Assembly (NCBI GenBank): GCA_031290985.1
Contig: JARLJW010000025.1
Span: 1 to 35,987, forward strand
Direction: 5' to 3'
DNA from: Verrucomicrobiia bacterium
GTDB lineage: Bacteria > Verrucomicrobiota > Verrucomicrobiia > Limisphaerales > UBA11358
DNA: 35,987 bases
The notes under the pieces were generated by a model. The model searched no databases, had not been told where the DNA came from, and worked only from the letters and a program-made list of their open reading frames with translations. Positions 35,883-35,987 of the stretch are shown here, one piece after another. Numbering within the stretch: the stretch's first letter is position 1; each line of letters begins with the position of its first letter. The position numbers were made by a program, and so were the translations under genes.

Positions 35883-35987
35883 TTTCTCCCATTTTATTAT
35901 TTTGAACTATTTTTTCAGTTGGACAGCCTTTGTCCAAGTGACGGTGGCAAAATGGGCGAAATATGGCTACTGGAAAGATTAATCGGC
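35883..35987 (+). repeat. 105-bp leader/gene-start repeat, copy 2 (reaches window end)
   Basis: Second copy of the sequence at 35581-35685. The GTTGGACAGCCTTTGTCCAA hairpin is fully conserved, while the ribosome-binding stretch reads GGGCGAAAT instead of GGGCGGAAG. The right end is cut by the window, so the true repeat may be longer. Confidence 0.8.
35963..35987 (+). CDS. Start of a small KINR-type protein gene (3' truncated by window)
   Basis: Only eight codons are visible (MATGKINR). They match the opening of the pseudogene at 35661 (MAAGKINR) and sit behind the same conserved leader, so this is probably the intact paralogue continuing past the window. The expected product is a small, basic, probably helical protein; its function is unknown. 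Confidence 0.5.

Overview
The window looks like chromosomal DNA of a GC-rich member of the Verrucomicrobiota, probably near Pedosphaera/Limisphaerales. This is inferred from the gene content: exported proteins ending in a 'STNL..W....FY' module, a giant protein with autotransporter-associated beta-strand repeats, Tat-exported Gfo/Idh/MocA oxidoreductases, families of GC-rich palindromic repeats, and many starts without a clear Shine-Dalgarno site. No rRNA or tRNA gene, CRISPR array or complete insertion sequence was seen.

Left part (1-7000): the 3' end of a methyl-accepting chemotaxis protein, then a soluble five-PAS hybrid histidine kinase behind a leader with three hairpins, a small Cys/His-rich protein on the minus strand, and an 831-residue secreted protein of unknown function.

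Middle-left (7000-15420): an exported oxidoreduction and glycan-related region. A DoxX-like membrane protein overlaps a Tat/lipoprotein Gfo/Idh/MocA oxidoreductase, followed by a secreted discoidin-like protein and a GT39-type membrane glycosyltransferase whose 5' end is irregular. After a cluster of palindromic repeats come an ApbE-like FMN transferase, a large inverted repeat, a secreted TIM-barrel isomerase/epimerase and, divergently, a second Tat Gfo/Idh/MocA oxidoreductase closed by a strong terminator. Together these could form a periplasmic sugar-oxidation route of the 3-keto-glycoside type; this is inference.

Centre (15440-23790): minus-strand envelope genes, namely a two-DTG aspartic protease with a small lipoprotein, two small membrane proteins, and a 1881-residue PATR-repeat protein with its own terminator.

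Right part (23790-34800): housekeeping genes. These are PduO-type cobalamin adenosyltransferase, N-acetylmuramoyl-L-alanine amidase, sucC, a VOC protein, sucD, a YggT-like protein, a REC-HisKA-HATPase protein, citrate synthase, a YugP-type metallopeptidase, a sigma-70 factor, apt and a GT2 glycosyltransferase. SucCD and citrate synthase belong to the TCA cycle.

Far right (34800-35987): an accessory stretch. It has tandem ATGACGA heptamers, a lower-GC ORF bounded by an inverted TTAGGCAGCA / TGCTGCCTAA pair that resembles an integron-cassette boundary, and a 105-bp leader-plus-gene-start sequence present twice 302 bp apart. The first copy is broken by a stop codon; the second opens a reading frame that runs off the window.
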